Assembly (NCBI GenBank): GCA_041390905.1 | Contig: JAWKPA010000012.1 | Span: 1,116,001-1,180,000 of the forward strand | Reading direction: 5' to 3' | Origin: JACKCD01 sp041390905 | Lineage (GTDB): Bacteria > Chloroflexota > Anaerolineae > Promineifilales > Promineifilaceae | Length of the DNA stretch: 64,000 nucleotides | Part shown: positions 31,893 through 40,812 of the stretch, piece after piece | Position numbering within the stretch: position 1 is the stretch's first letter | How the letters are laid out: the number at the start of each line of letters is the position of its first letter | Program-made: the position numbers and the translations under genes | The notes under the pieces: generated by a model | Told to the model about the DNA's origin: nothing | The model's database searches: none | What the model saw: the letters and a program-made list of their open reading frames with translations, nothing else

Positions 31893-33347
31893 ATGACTCC
31901 AACCGCAGATATTGGCTTAATTGGTTTGGCCGTAATGGGTCAAAACCTGGTTTTGAACATGAACGACCACGGCTATACCGTGGCCGTCTATAATCGCACC
32001 ACTAGCAAGGTGGACGCTTTTTTGGCGAATGAAGCCCAGGGAACACGGGTGATTGGTGCCCATTCGATTGAGGAATTGGCGGCAACGCTTAAGCGGCCGC
32101 GCCGGGTTATGCTGATGGTGAAGGCGGGGGCGCCGGTTGATGCGCTTATTGAACAATTGCTGCCCCATTTGGAGCCGGGCGACATTATCATTGACGGTGG
32201 CAACTCCAACTATACCGACAGTACACGGCGTACCCATTATTTGGAAGAAAAAGGGCTGCTGTTTATTGGTACTGGTATTTCGGGTGGCGAGGAGGGGGCG
32301 CGGCACGGCCCTTCGATTATGCCCGGTGGTTCTCCGGCGGCGTGGCCGCATGTAAAGGCCATTTTTCAGGATGTGGCAGCCAAGGTGGATGATGGCACGC
32401 CATGTTGCGACTGGGTGGGGGAAAATGGAGCCGGTCATTTTGTCAAAATGGTGCATAACGGCATCGAATATGGCGATATGCAGCTTATTACTGAGGCGTA
32501 CCAGCTTATGAAAGATGGGCTGGGGATGAGCAACGACGAGATGAGTGTTGTTTTTGGGGAGTGGAATAAAGGGCATCTCGATTCGTACCTGATCGAAATT
32601 ACCCGCGATATTTTGGCCTACCGGGATGAAAACGGGGAGGCTGTGGTGGATGTGATTTTGGATTCGGCCGGGCAGAAGGGGACGGGGAAGTGGACGGCCG
32701 TTAATTCCCTCGAACTTGGTATCCCGCTAACCCTCATTGGTGAAGCCGTCTTTGCCCGCTTCCTTTCGGCGTTGAAAGAGGAACGGGTGGCGGCGGAGCA
32801 GGTGCTACATGGCCCTGCCGAACAGTTTACTGGCGACCGGGTGGCATTGCTGCACGCTTTGCAAGACGCGCTGTATGCAGCCAAGATTATGTCCTATACC
32901 CAGGGCTATATGTTGTTCCGGGCGGCAGCGGCGGAATATGGCTGGAACCTCAACTATGGCGGCATTGCGCTAATGTGGCGTGAGGGGTGTATCATCCGTT
33001 CGGCCTTTTTGGGCAAAATCAAGGAGGCGTATGATGCGGAGCCAGGGTTGACGAATTTGCTGCTGGCACCTTATTTTACAGAGGCGGTGGCAAAGGCGCA
33101 GGCGGGTTGGCGAAAGGTGGTGGAAACGGCCGTTTCTCTCGGCATCCCCGTTCCCGCCATGTCCAGCGCCCTCGCCTTTTTTGATGGCTATCGGCACGGC
33201 CGGCTGCCCGCCAACCTGCTGCAAGCCCAGCGTGACTACTTTGGTGCGCACACTTACGAGCGCATTGACCAGCCACGCGGCCAATTTTTCCACACCAACT
33301 GGACAGGCACAGGCGGTCGTGTGACCTCCAGCACTTATCAGGCGTAG
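31893..33347 (+). CDS. gnd: 6-phosphogluconate dehydrogenase, decarboxylating
   Basis: The 484-aa product has the NADP fold IGLIGLAVMGQNLVLNMND with NRT after strand 2. IIDGGNSNYTDSTRR follows, then the signature GISGGEEGARHGPSIMPGG. The catalytic Lys is in HFVKMVHNGIEYGDMQLI and the C-terminal part has DSAGQKGTGKWTA. It makes ribulose-5-phosphate, CO2 and NADPH in the pentose phosphate path. A lactonase-like gene at the right edge of the window could supply its substrate. One palindrome encodes ETAVS. Confidence 0.97.
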   Translation: MTPTADIGLIGLAVMGQNLVLNMNDHGYTVAVYNRTTSKVDAFLANEAQGTRVIGAHSIEELAATLKRPRRVMLMVKAGAPVDALIEQLLPHLEPGDIIIDGGNSNYTDSTRRTHYLEEKGLLFIGTGISGGEEGARHGPSIMPGGSPAAWPHVKAIFQDVAAKVDDGTPCCDWVGENGAGHFVKMVHNGIEYGDMQLITEAYQLMKDGLGMSNDEMSVVFGEWNKGHLDSYLIEITRDILAYRDENGEAVVDVILDSAGQKGTGKWTAVNSLELGIPLTLIGEAVFARFLSALKEERVAAEQVLHGPAEQFTGDRVALLHALQDALYAAKIMSYTQGYMLFRAAAAEYGWNLNYGGIALMWREGCIIRSAFLGKIKEAYDAEPGLTNLLLAPYFTEAVAKAQAGWRKVVETAVSLGIPVPAMSSALAFFDGYRHGRLPANLLQAQRDYFGAHTYERIDQPRGQFFHTNWTGTGGRVTSSTYQA

Positions 33348-33420
33348 AGGCTAGTCTCAGACCCACCCCTGCGGCTTGTCTGTTATTGATGAAAACAAAT
33401 GATATAGATAGAGGAGAGTG

Positions 33421-33993
33421 ATGATAGATTTTACACCTGTGCAAAACAAAGAAATCACCATGGCTGAATTGGTGGCTCGTTTTACAACGGAGGATTTACG
33501 GCGCTTCACCAATGCAATGGTGAACGAGATGTTGACAATTATTGCTAACTGCAATGATGACGATGTAGTGTTTGTGCCAGAAGACCCGGACGCGAATGAC
33601 ACCTTTGCCTCCAGTGATACAGATGTCAATCTGGCGTGGACGTTAGGGCATCTGGTGGTTCACGTCACCGCTTCTGCGGAAGAGAGCGCGGCACTGGCAG
33701 CGGAATTGGCGCGGGGGGTAGAATATCACGGCCGTTCCCGTTCTGAGGTGCCGTGGGAAACGGTGACAACCATTGCCCAATGTCGTGAACGGTTGGAAGA
33801 AAGCCGTATGATGCGTCTGTCTAGTTTAGGCATGTGGCCGCGTCAGCCGCATTTGGATAATGTATATGAAGGGTATAATGGCACAAAAATTAACCCACTG
33901 ATGCGCTTTGTCTATGGATTGAGCCATGATGACAGCCATTTGGCGCAGATGCGCGAGGTGGTGCGCCAGGCCAGGGCAGCACGAGGGGGTTGA
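33421..33993 (+). CDS. DinB-like four-helix protein
   Basis: The 190-aa helical product has histidines in TLGHLVVHVTASAEES and GLSHDDSHLAQM, placed as the metal ligands of the DinB/YfiT superfamily. Members include thiol transferases and many of unknown role. ATG 33421 lies 5 nt after GAGGAG. It stands 73 bp behind gnd, perhaps in one transcript. Confidence 0.65.
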   Translation: MIDFTPVQNKEITMAELVARFTTEDLRRFTNAMVNEMLTIIANCNDDDVVFVPEDPDANDTFASSDTDVNLAWTLGHLVVHVTASAEESAALAAELARGVEYHGRSRSEVPWETVTTIAQCRERLEESRMMRLSSLGMWPRQPHLDNVYEGYNGTKINPLMRFVYGLSHDDSHLAQMREVVRQARAARGG

Positions 33994-34060
33994 TTGCTGG
34001 TCTCAAATGGTTTGATTTGCGCTACAATATACGCATCAAGGTCATAAAGTTATATTCTTT

Positions 34061-34137
34061 TGCTTGCAGGTAGCAAGTCGCAAGTCGCAAGTCAGGTCAA
34101 TAAACAAGAGTTGCCACCTGTTACTTGTTACCTGGAG
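34061..34137. repeat. AGCAAGTCGCAAGTCGC tandem with complementary arm
   Basis: AAGTCGCAAGTCGCAAGTCAGG tandem words, then GTTGCCACCTGTTACTTGTTACCTGG. The pairing is imperfect. It fills the gap before the kinase gene. Confidence 0.5.
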
Positions 34138-34216
34138 CCGGGAAACAAAATGTCAGTTTATGATCGTTAGCAGGTACATCAGGTGTGGATCATACGCTCA
34201 ATGATGGAGGGCTGTT

Positions 34217-35149
34217 ATGGGTAATGAACATATTCTCTTAGTTGGCGGAACAATGCTTGACACTAAGGGTAAACCCACACGTGGTTTAGTGCCTCATACC
34301 TCTAACCCGGGCTTTATTCGCTCGACGCGGGGTGGTACGGCACGTAATGTGGCGGAAAATCTGGCTCGTTTTGGGGCAGATGTGGTTTTGATGTCGGCGG
34401 TGGGGGATGATGCGACGGGGCGCCAGTTGTTGGCACAAACGGCCGTTTCCGGGGTCAATATCGAATATGTCCAAACCATTGCTGGTGAAAACAGTGGTGC
34501 CTACATTGCCCTGCTTGACCCGGACGGTGATCTCTCCATTGCCCTCGATGATGTGCGCGTTATGCGCCACATCACCCCCGAATACATTTACCGTAACCGT
34601 CGCCTCTTCCGTGATGCGCAAATGGTGCTGGTGGACGGCAGTTTGACCAAGGATGCCCTGGCAACGGCCGTTCGTCTTTGCCAAAAATACAACACCCCCC
34701 TCTGCGCCGACCCCTCCTCCACCCGCCTCGCCCATCGCCTCTGCCCCTACATCCCCGATCTGAGCCTGGTGGTTCCCAACGAAGCCGAAGCCGCCGAACT
34801 GTGCGGCGTCATCTTCCAGGGCAACACCCCCGAAGCAAACATGAACGTGGCACGGCAGCTTGTGCAACTGGGCGTAGAAATCGCTGTCATCACCATGTCA
34901 GACTACGGCCTTGCCTTTGCTACCTTTGACGAAACGGGCTACCTGCCCGCCAACTACACAGAAAAGGTGGACAGCACTGGCAGCGGCGACGCCGTGACGG
35001 CCGCCATCATCTTTGGCCTCATCAACGACCTTAGCCCCGTGGAAGCCATTCGCCTGGGTGCCGCCGCCGGCAACCTGACCCTGCAAACCAGCGAAACCGT
35101 TGTGCCTGACCTTAGCCTTGATATGCTGTATGAACATTTAATTGTATAG
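34217..35149 (+). CDS. PfkB/ribokinase-family kinase, possibly pseudouridine kinase
   Basis: The 310-aa product has LVGGTMLDTKGKP at the start and RGGTARNVAENLARFG, PfkB signature 1. The catalytic DSTGSGDAVTAA (about residues 253-264) is the anion hole and base. The opening resembles pseudouridine kinase (G-G-x-x-x-D-x-K-G), but fructose or nucleoside kinase is not excluded; no psuG is nearby. Two palindromes encode QTAVS and ATAVR. Confidence 0.8.
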   Translation: MGNEHILLVGGTMLDTKGKPTRGLVPHTSNPGFIRSTRGGTARNVAENLARFGADVVLMSAVGDDATGRQLLAQTAVSGVNIEYVQTIAGENSGAYIALLDPDGDLSIALDDVRVMRHITPEYIYRNRRLFRDAQMVLVDGSLTKDALATAVRLCQKYNTPLCADPSSTRLAHRLCPYIPDLSLVVPNEAEAAELCGVIFQGNTPEANMNVARQLVQLGVEIAVITMSDYGLAFATFDETGYLPANYTEKVDSTGSGDAVTAAIIFGLINDLSPVEAIRLGAAAGNLTLQTSETVVPDLSLDMLYEHLIV

Positions 35150-35222
35150 CGATTAGGAGACTAAGAGATTGGGAGATTGCACGTCCAAGTCGCAATCTCC
35201 TAATCTCTTAGTCTTCCAGTCT
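35150..35222. repeat. GATTAGGAGACTAAGAGATT dyad
   Basis: GATTAGGAGACTAAGAGATTGGGAGATTGC pairs with GCAATCTCCTAATCTCTTAGTC. Located just before the next gene's start. Confidence 0.75.
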
Positions 35223-35231
35223 CATTTTTTT

Positions 35232-35897
35232 ATGTCAAACTGGCTCGGCCTTTTCACCTGCTTTCTTTACGTTTTTGCCGTCATAGGTCTGGCTGAAGGG
35301 CTGCGCCGTTGGCGCGGGTACAGCAGCAGCTTCACCCGCAAGGTCATCCACATCGGCGTGGGGATGATGGCCTGGGGACTACACTATCTCTTTGACTCCC
35401 CTTGGTACTTTATCGCCGCGTGCGCCGCCTTCATGCTCATCAACTTCCTCGACTGGCGCTATGGCTTTTTCGCCGCCATGTCCAGCAGCGATCAGGCGAA
35501 TCTTGGCACTGTCTACTTCCCGCTCATGGCCGGGATTGTGGCCTATGTTTTTTGGCAGCAGCCTCCGCTAATGGTAGCCGCGCTCATGCCGCTTACCTGG
35601 GGCGATGGCATGGCTCCTGTTATCGGCAAGGCTTACGGCCAGCGTCAGTACACCGTCTATAGCAGCGTTCGCACCATTGAAGGGTCGCTGGGCTTTTTGG
35701 TGGCTGGCTTTATTTTTACCTGGCTGGCATTGTGGGCTGTCAGTGGCTTCCCAGACATTAGCCCTGGTGCAGCTTTTGTTCCGGCTCTTGTGGTCACGGT
35801 TGTGACCATGTTTATTGAAGCCATCTCTATCTGGGGGGTGGACAATATCACCATAACGGCCGTTGCCATTTTCATCCTCCGTGCCTGGCCGTTTTAA
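35232..35897 (+). CDS. Dolichol/phytol kinase-like membrane protein
   Basis: The 221-aa product has about six membrane helices. Motifs are SSFTRKVIHIGVG (first loop), LTWGDGMAPVIGKAYG with the conserved Asp, RTIEGSLG, and FIEAISIWGVDNITI. They match the CTP-dependent polyprenol/phytol kinase family (SEC59, VTE5). The start is ATG 35232; the upstream in-frame part is repeat sequence. No ribosome site is evident between the repeat and the ATG. The metzincin gene follows after 8 bp. Confidence 0.8.
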   Translation: MSNWLGLFTCFLYVFAVIGLAEGLRRWRGYSSSFTRKVIHIGVGMMAWGLHYLFDSPWYFIAACAAFMLINFLDWRYGFFAAMSSSDQANLGTVYFPLMAGIVAYVFWQQPPLMVAALMPLTWGDGMAPVIGKAYGQRQYTVYSSVRTIEGSLGFLVAGFIFTWLALWAVSGFPDISPGAAFVPALVVTVVTMFIEAISIWGVDNITITAVAIFILRAWPF

Positions 35898-35905
35898 CCA
35901 ACTCC

Positions 35906-36589
35906 ATGAACAACAAAACTGTTAACACAACGTTTGGCGCTTTTTCTCAACTCTACGGTGTTATCATCGAAACCATCAACCGCACCCTCGGTCTGCCCGA
36001 TGCCGGAGCTTACTTTCTCGGTCTTCGCCCGATGAAAAAGATTCGCCTCCAGGTGAAAATTTTGCGCGATGAGCAAGGCGTACCGGTGGCCGATGAGGCT
36101 GCCACGGCTGAATCTATTGCTACCGCCACGCAAATTTTTGCCGATTTGCTGAATGTGCGCGTGATCATGCTCGATCCGCCCGTTGTCACCCTGCCCGACC
36201 CGGCTCCCACCGCTGCCCTCAGCGTCCACTGTGATGCCGATGGCTGGAAGGAGGATTTTGCCGAGGCCGGCCGCTATTTTCGCACCCATATGGCAAAAAC
36301 GGCCGTTGGTACCCTCACGGGCTATGCCTCTCCAGTCACGGTTTTTATCGTCCGCGAGATGGCGGTTAAGGCGGGCTGTTCTCTTGGCCCCCTTGCCAAC
36401 TACGTCACGGTGGTGGGCAAGGTGCTGAACAAAGCCAACGCCCGCATTCTGGCGCATGAAGTCGGCCACGCCTGCCTGCTGCTCCATTCGCCCGATGAAA
36501 ACAACCTGATGTACCCGCGCCCCGGCCAACACATTGAGCCGTGGCAAGCGGCCATGGCGCGTAACTCACGCCACGTGACCTATTTGTAG
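35906..36589 (+). CDS. Metzincin-type zinc metalloprotease
   Basis: The 227-aa product has the zinc site HEVGHACLLLHS (His-Glu-x2-His-x5-His, about residues 188-199), followed by NLMYP, where Met is the metzincin turn. The fold therefore resembles matrixins. No signal peptide is clear, so the enzyme may be cytosolic or use another route. Substrate unknown. It forms a pair with the kinase-like gene before it. Confidence 0.75.
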   Translation: MNNKTVNTTFGAFSQLYGVIIETINRTLGLPDAGAYFLGLRPMKKIRLQVKILRDEQGVPVADEAATAESIATATQIFADLLNVRVIMLDPPVVTLPDPAPTAALSVHCDADGWKEDFAEAGRYFRTHMAKTAVGTLTGYASPVTVFIVREMAVKAGCSLGPLANYVTVVGKVLNKANARILAHEVGHACLLLHSPDENNLMYPRPGQHIEPWQAAMARNSRHVTYL

Positions 36590-36594
36590 GTGGT

Positions 36595-36671
36595 AATAGG
36601 ACGCAGATTAGCCTGATTTACCTGATTAAAAGAGTCATCAGGTAAATCAGGTCAATCTGCGTCCTATTTTA
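36595..36671. repeat. ACGCAGATTAGCCTGATT dyad
   Basis: AATAGGACGCAGATTAGCCTGATTTACCTGATT pairs with ATCAGGTAAATCAGGTCAATCTGCGTCCTATT. It lies between two converging genes and could act as a two-way terminator. Confidence 0.8.
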
Positions 36672-36684
36672 AGACCGCTAGGGC

Positions 36685-37701
36685 TTAAGCAGGGGTGGGG
36701 GCTTTTACGTTTTGCAATAGATCGGTAATCAAGGCATCGGGGGTGATGCCTTCGGCCTGGCCTTCAAAGTTGAGCAGGAGGCGGTGGCGCAGGGCGGCGG
36801 GGGCGATGGCGCGAACGTCGTCGAAGCTGACGTTGTAACGGCCGTTTAACAACGCCAAAATCTTCCCCCCCAGCACCATCGCCTGGCCTCCGCGTGGGCT
36901 GGCCCCATAGCGCACAAAGCGGCGCACCAGGTCAGAGGGGCTGTTTTCGGGGTGGGTGGCAACCACAAGCTGGCTGATAAAGCGGCTGACGTTGGTGGGC
37001 AGCGGTATCTGCCGCGCCAACTGCTGCATGGCAACGATTTGGTCGCCGTTGGCAACGGCCGTTACCGCCGCCCTCTCTCCCCCCGTCGTCCGCGCCAAAA
37101 TCTCATCCAGCTCCTCGGCCGAGGGGAACCCCACGTTGAGCTTGAACAAAAAGCGGTCAAGCTGTGCTTCCGGCAGCGGGTAAGTGCCTTCCTGCTCGAT
37201 GGGGTTTTGCGTGGCGAGGACAAAAAACGGCCGTGGTAGCGGGTAGGTGTGGGTGGCTACCGTCACCGTTTGCTCCTGCATCGCCTCCAGCAGGGCGGAC
37301 TGCGTTTTGGGGGTGGCGCGGTTGATTTCGTCGGCCAGCACCAGGTTGGCAAAAACGGGGCCGTGCTGGAAGCGGAAACCGCGCTGGCCGTTGGCCTGTT
37401 CTTCCATGATGTCGGTGCCAGTGATGTCGGCCGGCATTAGGTCGGGGGTAAACTGGATGCGGCTGAAGTGCAAATCCAGCACCTGCCCCAGCGTCCGTAC
37501 CAGCATCGTTTTGCCCAGCCCCGGCACCCCTTCCAGCAGCACGTGGCCGCCGCTGAGAATGCCAATCAGCGTTAACTGCAGCACGTCGGCCTGCCCGACA
37601 ATGACTTTGCTGAGTTCATTTTGGATGGAAACGGCCGTTTCACGAAAAAATTCAACCGATGTGTCTGTTGTTTGCCTAGATAGATTTGATAATTCGCTCA
37701 T
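36685..37701 (-). CDS. MoxR-type AAA+ ATPase
   Basis: The 338-aa product has Walker A LLEGVPGLGKTMLVRTLG, Walker B VLADEINRATPKTQSALLEAM, sensor 1 FVLATQNPIEQEGTYPLPEAQLDRF, and the arginine region with GASPRGGQAM. MoxR proteins act as chaperones that activate partner proteins, often with vWA domains. The start is set at ATG 37701; the previous gene overlaps it by 26 bp. It belongs with the envelope protein and ABC-2 genes that follow upstream on the same strand. Three palindromes occur. Confidence 0.9.
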   Translation of the reverse strand: MSELSNLSRQTTDTSVEFFRETAVSIQNELSKVIVGQADVLQLTLIGILSGGHVLLEGVPGLGKTMLVRTLGQVLDLHFSRIQFTPDLMPADITGTDIMEEQANGQRGFRFQHGPVFANLVLADEINRATPKTQSALLEAMQEQTVTVATHTYPLPRPFFVLATQNPIEQEGTYPLPEAQLDRFLFKLNVGFPSAEELDEILARTTGGERAAVTAVANGDQIVAMQQLARQIPLPTNVSRFISQLVVATHPENSPSDLVRRFVRYGASPRGGQAMVLGGKILALLNGRYNVSFDDVRAIAPAALRHRLLLNFEGQAEGITPDALITDLLQNVKAPTPA

Positions 37702-37975
37702 AAATTGGGGTGCTGGCACCAGCCTTGATAGTGGCTAAAGCCTCATCAGCTAGTTGATCTAAAGCGGTTTGCCCTCCGTCAGAAGCAAAAAGGGTACCCC
37801 ATTTGGCATCACCTTCAGTTGCAACCACCTCATTCAGAAAGTCCAGGTCTATTGTGTTGAATGTTTCAAACGCTAAAAAGCGAGCAAAGTCCAGCAGTTG
37901 CTTGCCCCGTTCTGCTGGCAGTCGCCGGACAATTGCCACCAATTTTTTCTCATAGTTCGCTGTTTCAACTGTCAT
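37676..37975 (-). CDS. Small antitoxin-like protein (DUF2281-type)
   Basis: The 99-aa product has an N-terminal helical KLVAIVRRLPAERGKQLLDFARFLAF, like the DUF2281/VapB-like group found with or without a toxin, and no clear toxin next to it. Its 3' end overlaps the moxR start. The gene may be a later insertion into the moxR promoter region; no duplication flanks it. Confidence 0.5.
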   Translation of the reverse strand: MTVETANYEKKLVAIVRRLPAERGKQLLDFARFLAFETFNTIDLDFLNEVVATEGDAKWGTLFASDGGQTALDQLADEALATIKAGASTPIYERIIKSI

Positions 37976-38047
37976 GATTTTATTCTCACGCCGTCAACTA
38001 CAAATATACGGATAAAAACAGATGGGTTGATTATACACCTGATTTAT

Positions 38048-38085
38048 GGTTTGTAGTTTCGAGGCATGCCTCGAAACTACAAACC
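38048..38085. repeat. 38-bp perfect palindrome, GAGGCATGCCTC core (second copy)
   Basis: Same length, core and symmetry as 2374-2411 with changed but still paired arm positions. It lies between two minus-strand genes. Confidence 0.8.
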
Positions 38086-38116
38086 GGCGTTACCTTGTAG
38101 ATTTACCAAGAAACCT

Positions 38117-39745
38117 TTACGGCTCCAGAGACGAAAAATAATCCCGTACATACGCCTTTAGCCCCAGCGGGATGTAGTCGTCCTGCAATGCTTCGTTGGC
38201 GGCGGTGCGGTAGTCGCCAAACACGTCGGTGTAGGGGACGAGGCTGGTTTCATTGCCAAATTCGGTGGGGGTTTCGTTGAGCAAGCCGCCACAGTCGGCC
38301 GGGTTTGCCAGGCATTCGGCGGGAAGCTGAACGTCTTGGCCTTCGATGGTGCTGAGATCAACGGCTGGGGGGACGTAGACTGTTTCGGCACTGCTGCCGC
38401 CGGGGCCGGGGCTGCCGCCGCCACTACCCCGGTTTTCGCTCAATTGACCCGTACTGCCTTCGCCGCCCGTTTGCCCGGCCGTGCCAGATTGCCCACCGCC
38501 CAGCCCCGCACCGGTGCCTTCGCCCTGGCTTTGCTGGCCGGGGGTTTCACCAACGGCCGTTTCTCCCCCCTCCTCTTGCTGCTGTTCCTGCCCCGCCTGC
38601 GCCACCGCCTGACGGCTCTCGCCAAGCTGGTTGGCGGTGGCGGCGGCTTGTTGGGAAACGGCCGTTTGCGCCCCCCGTTCCTGCAGCTGCTGCGCCAAAT
38701 CTTGCAACGCCGCCTGCGCCGCCGCCAAATCTTCGCCGGTGAGGGCATTGGCCGCTTCCTGTGCTGCGTCGGCAAGCTGCTGGTCACTCGTTTGCAGTGA
38801 CTGCGCCGTTTCTGCCAACGCCTCGGCCAACTGCGTCACCGTTTCGTCGTTCAGCGTCGGCAGGTTGTCGGCAAGCTGGGCGGTGGCGGCACTGGCCTGG
38901 TTGAGATCGCCATTTTGCAACGCTTCGGCCAATGGTTCCGCCGCTGGGCTGTTGCCCAGCGTTTCGCTGGCTGCATCTAGAGCAGGCTGCAAATTGGGCG
39001 GAGCGAGTTCGCTACTCAGCTCGCGCAGCTCCGTTTCCGCCTGCGACAACGCCGCTAGCGCTTCTTCCTGACTGTCGCTGGCGGCCAGCGTGTCCAAAGC
39101 CGTCTGCACCGGCTGTAGCAGTTGCGCCTGCTGCTCGGCGGTCAAAGTGTCGTCCTGGCGAATCTCTTCGGCCACCTCTGCCAGTGCCGCCGTCTCCTCG
39201 GCAATCGTTTGGGCGATGGCTCGCTGGTTCAGGAGGGTGGAGGTTTGGGGGTTGGGGAGGAAAACGGCCGTTATGACCAACCCCGCCGTCGCCAATAAAA
39301 TCAGCCAATCGCGCCGCCGCAGGGTGAACGGCAGGGCGGCGGTCAGGTCAACGGCGTGGAGGGCGGCAACGGCATCGGCCAACTGCCGGGCAATGAGCCA
39401 GTCGGGGGCGGTGATGGTTTGCTGGTGGAGTTCAACGGCCGTTTGTGTTCGCTCCTGTAGCTGCAAATGCTGGTCGGTGCGGTGGGCCTGCGCCAGCAGC
39501 GACGGGCGCGGCAGCCAGACGGCCAGCAACCCAATGAGCAATCCTAGCCCGGCCAGCCCCAATGCCACCCACGCCAGTTCGCCGTTGGTGAGCAGCGGCC
39601 GGAATCGCGCCACGGTTGCCACCACGGCGGCCAGCAGCAGCCCCAGCAGCAGCCCACGCGACCCCCAATCGAGGCTTTGCTGTTGGCGGAAACGGCCGTT
39701 TGTGCGCCGCAAGTGGTGGGTGAGGGTGGAAAAATCGGGAGGCAT
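38117..39745 (-). CDS. Membrane-anchored coiled-coil protein of the MoxR cluster
   Basis: The 542-aa product has two N-terminal membrane helices (about 29-50 and 56-75) and a third near 150. A long Ala/Gln/Leu-rich helical region (about 180-395) looks like coiled coil. A Gly/Ser/Gln-rich low-complexity stretch follows, then a conserved end with YTDVFGDYRTAANEAL and GLKAYVRDYFSSLEP. Similar proteins accompany MoxR and vWA genes in Chloroflexota; the role is unknown. Seven palindromes fall in the gene, several in the linker. Confidence 0.65.
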   Translation of the reverse strand: MPPDFSTLTHHLRRTNGRFRQQQSLDWGSRGLLLGLLLAAVVATVARFRPLLTNGELAWVALGLAGLGLLIGLLAVWLPRPSLLAQAHRTDQHLQLQERTQTAVELHQQTITAPDWLIARQLADAVAALHAVDLTAALPFTLRRRDWLILLATAGLVITAVFLPNPQTSTLLNQRAIAQTIAEETAALAEVAEEIRQDDTLTAEQQAQLLQPVQTALDTLAASDSQEEALAALSQAETELRELSSELAPPNLQPALDAASETLGNSPAAEPLAEALQNGDLNQASAATAQLADNLPTLNDETVTQLAEALAETAQSLQTSDQQLADAAQEAANALTGEDLAAAQAALQDLAQQLQERGAQTAVSQQAAATANQLGESRQAVAQAGQEQQQEEGGETAVGETPGQQSQGEGTGAGLGGGQSGTAGQTGGEGSTGQLSENRGSGGGSPGPGGSSAETVYVPPAVDLSTIEGQDVQLPAECLANPADCGGLLNETPTEFGNETSLVPYTDVFGDYRTAANEALQDDYIPLGLKAYVRDYFSSLEP

Positions 39746-39753
39746 AAAACAGG

Positions 39754-39828
39754 GGCTTAGGGATTGGAGATTGGAGATTGCAAACCTTCATCAATCTCCA
39801 ATCTCCAATCTCTAATCACTAATCTTCC
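39754..39828. repeat. GATTGGAGATTGGAGATT dyad
   Basis: GGGATTGGAGATTGGAGATTGC pairs with AATCTCCAATCTCCAATCTC. It reaches into the 3' end of the ABC permease gene. Same family as 17823-17886. Confidence 0.75.
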
Positions 39829-40729
39829 TCACGTAACGGACGCACGCCCGATAGAGCAGCCAGGCGGCGAGGGCGTAGACGAGAATGAAGAGGGGCCAGG
39901 GGGAGAAAAGCCAGACGGAATGGCCGCGTATGGACTGGGCGTAGAAGAACAGGGTGTTTTCCTGCTGCAAAATTGTTTCGCTGAGAATGAGCGTGGCGGG
40001 GAGGTTGGTAGCGGAAAGGGTTAGTCCCAAGTAGGTTAGCGTGGCCTCTGTGACCCAACTGACGGTGCCGGTGGTGATGAAGGCGGCGCCGGTGATGAGG
40101 GTGACGAGGACGGCTACGAGTGGGGTGCCGACGGTGAAAAAGAGGGCACCGCCATAGGCAGCGACGATGGCGGCAAGGGTGGTTTTCATGCGGGCGGAGC
40201 AGTAGAGGCCGTAGAGGGCGAAGGTGACGGCGGCAACGAGGATGAGGGCCTGGGAAATAAGTAGCTCCTCGAGGGAGAGGCCGCCGAGGAGGAAGGAGAT
40301 GCTTTGCAGGGGGATGGAGGCGAGGATGAGGAGGACGACGTAGCTGAGGGCGGAGAGGAGTTTGCCGAGGACGAAGGCCTGGGGGGAAAGCAGGGTGGTG
40401 CGGAGGAGGTCGTAGGTTTGGCGTTCTTTTTCGCCGCTGATGGCGCTGGCGGTGAAGGCGGGGGCGATGAAGATGACGAGGAAGATCTGCATGCCAAGAA
40501 CGGCCGTAAACATAATTTTGCCTGCGTCCCGCGCCCCGCTGCCGCCCGGCCCGGTGGTGCTGAGGTAGGCCAGGTAGATGAGCGCCAGAAAGAGGCTCAT
40601 GAACAGCAGGTAGACGGTTAGCACCACAAACGCCCGCCGCCCGCGCATCCGGCTGCGTAGCTCCTTGAGGGTGACAGGGTTTTGGCGCAGGGCGTGCCAG
40701 AGGGTGGGTTTAACAGGGAGGTTGGTCAT
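39812..40729 (-). CDS. ABC-2 type transporter permease
   Basis: The 305-aa product has six predicted membrane helices, with the first after RMRGRRAF. The long extracytoplasmic loop has GEKERQTYDLLRTTLLSPQAFVLGKLL, the coupling helix typical of ABC-2 and NatB-like permeases. The start is ATG 40727-40729; 16 more in-frame codons upstream are repeat sequence. Only two codons are used before the conserved region. The partner ATPase is encoded 78 bp upstream. The substrate is not known. Confidence 0.85.
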   Translation of the reverse strand: MTNLPVKPTLWHALRQNPVTLKELRSRMRGRRAFVVLTVYLLFMSLFLALIYLAYLSTTGPGGSGARDAGKIMFTAVLGMQIFLVIFIAPAFTASAISGEKERQTYDLLRTTLLSPQAFVLGKLLSALSYVVLLILASIPLQSISFLLGGLSLEELLISQALILVAAVTFALYGLYCSARMKTTLAAIVAAYGGALFFTVGTPLVAVLVTLITGAAFITTGTVSWVTEATLTYLGLTLSATNLPATLILSETILQQENTLFFYAQSIRGHSVWLFSPWPLFILVYALAAWLLYRACVRYVRKISD

Positions 40730-40734
40730 GGGAA

Positions 40735-40812
40735 AATGGGGAATTGAGAATTGGGAATTGGGAATAGAAGCTCTCATTCCCCATTCTCAATTCTTCATTC
40801 TCAATTCTCAAT
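40735..40812. repeat. GAATTGGGAATTGGGAAT dyad
   Basis: GAATTGAGAATTGGGAATTGGGAAT pairs with ATTCCCCATTCTCAATTC words. It lies between the ATPase and permease genes of one operon and includes the ATPase stop. Confidence 0.75.
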
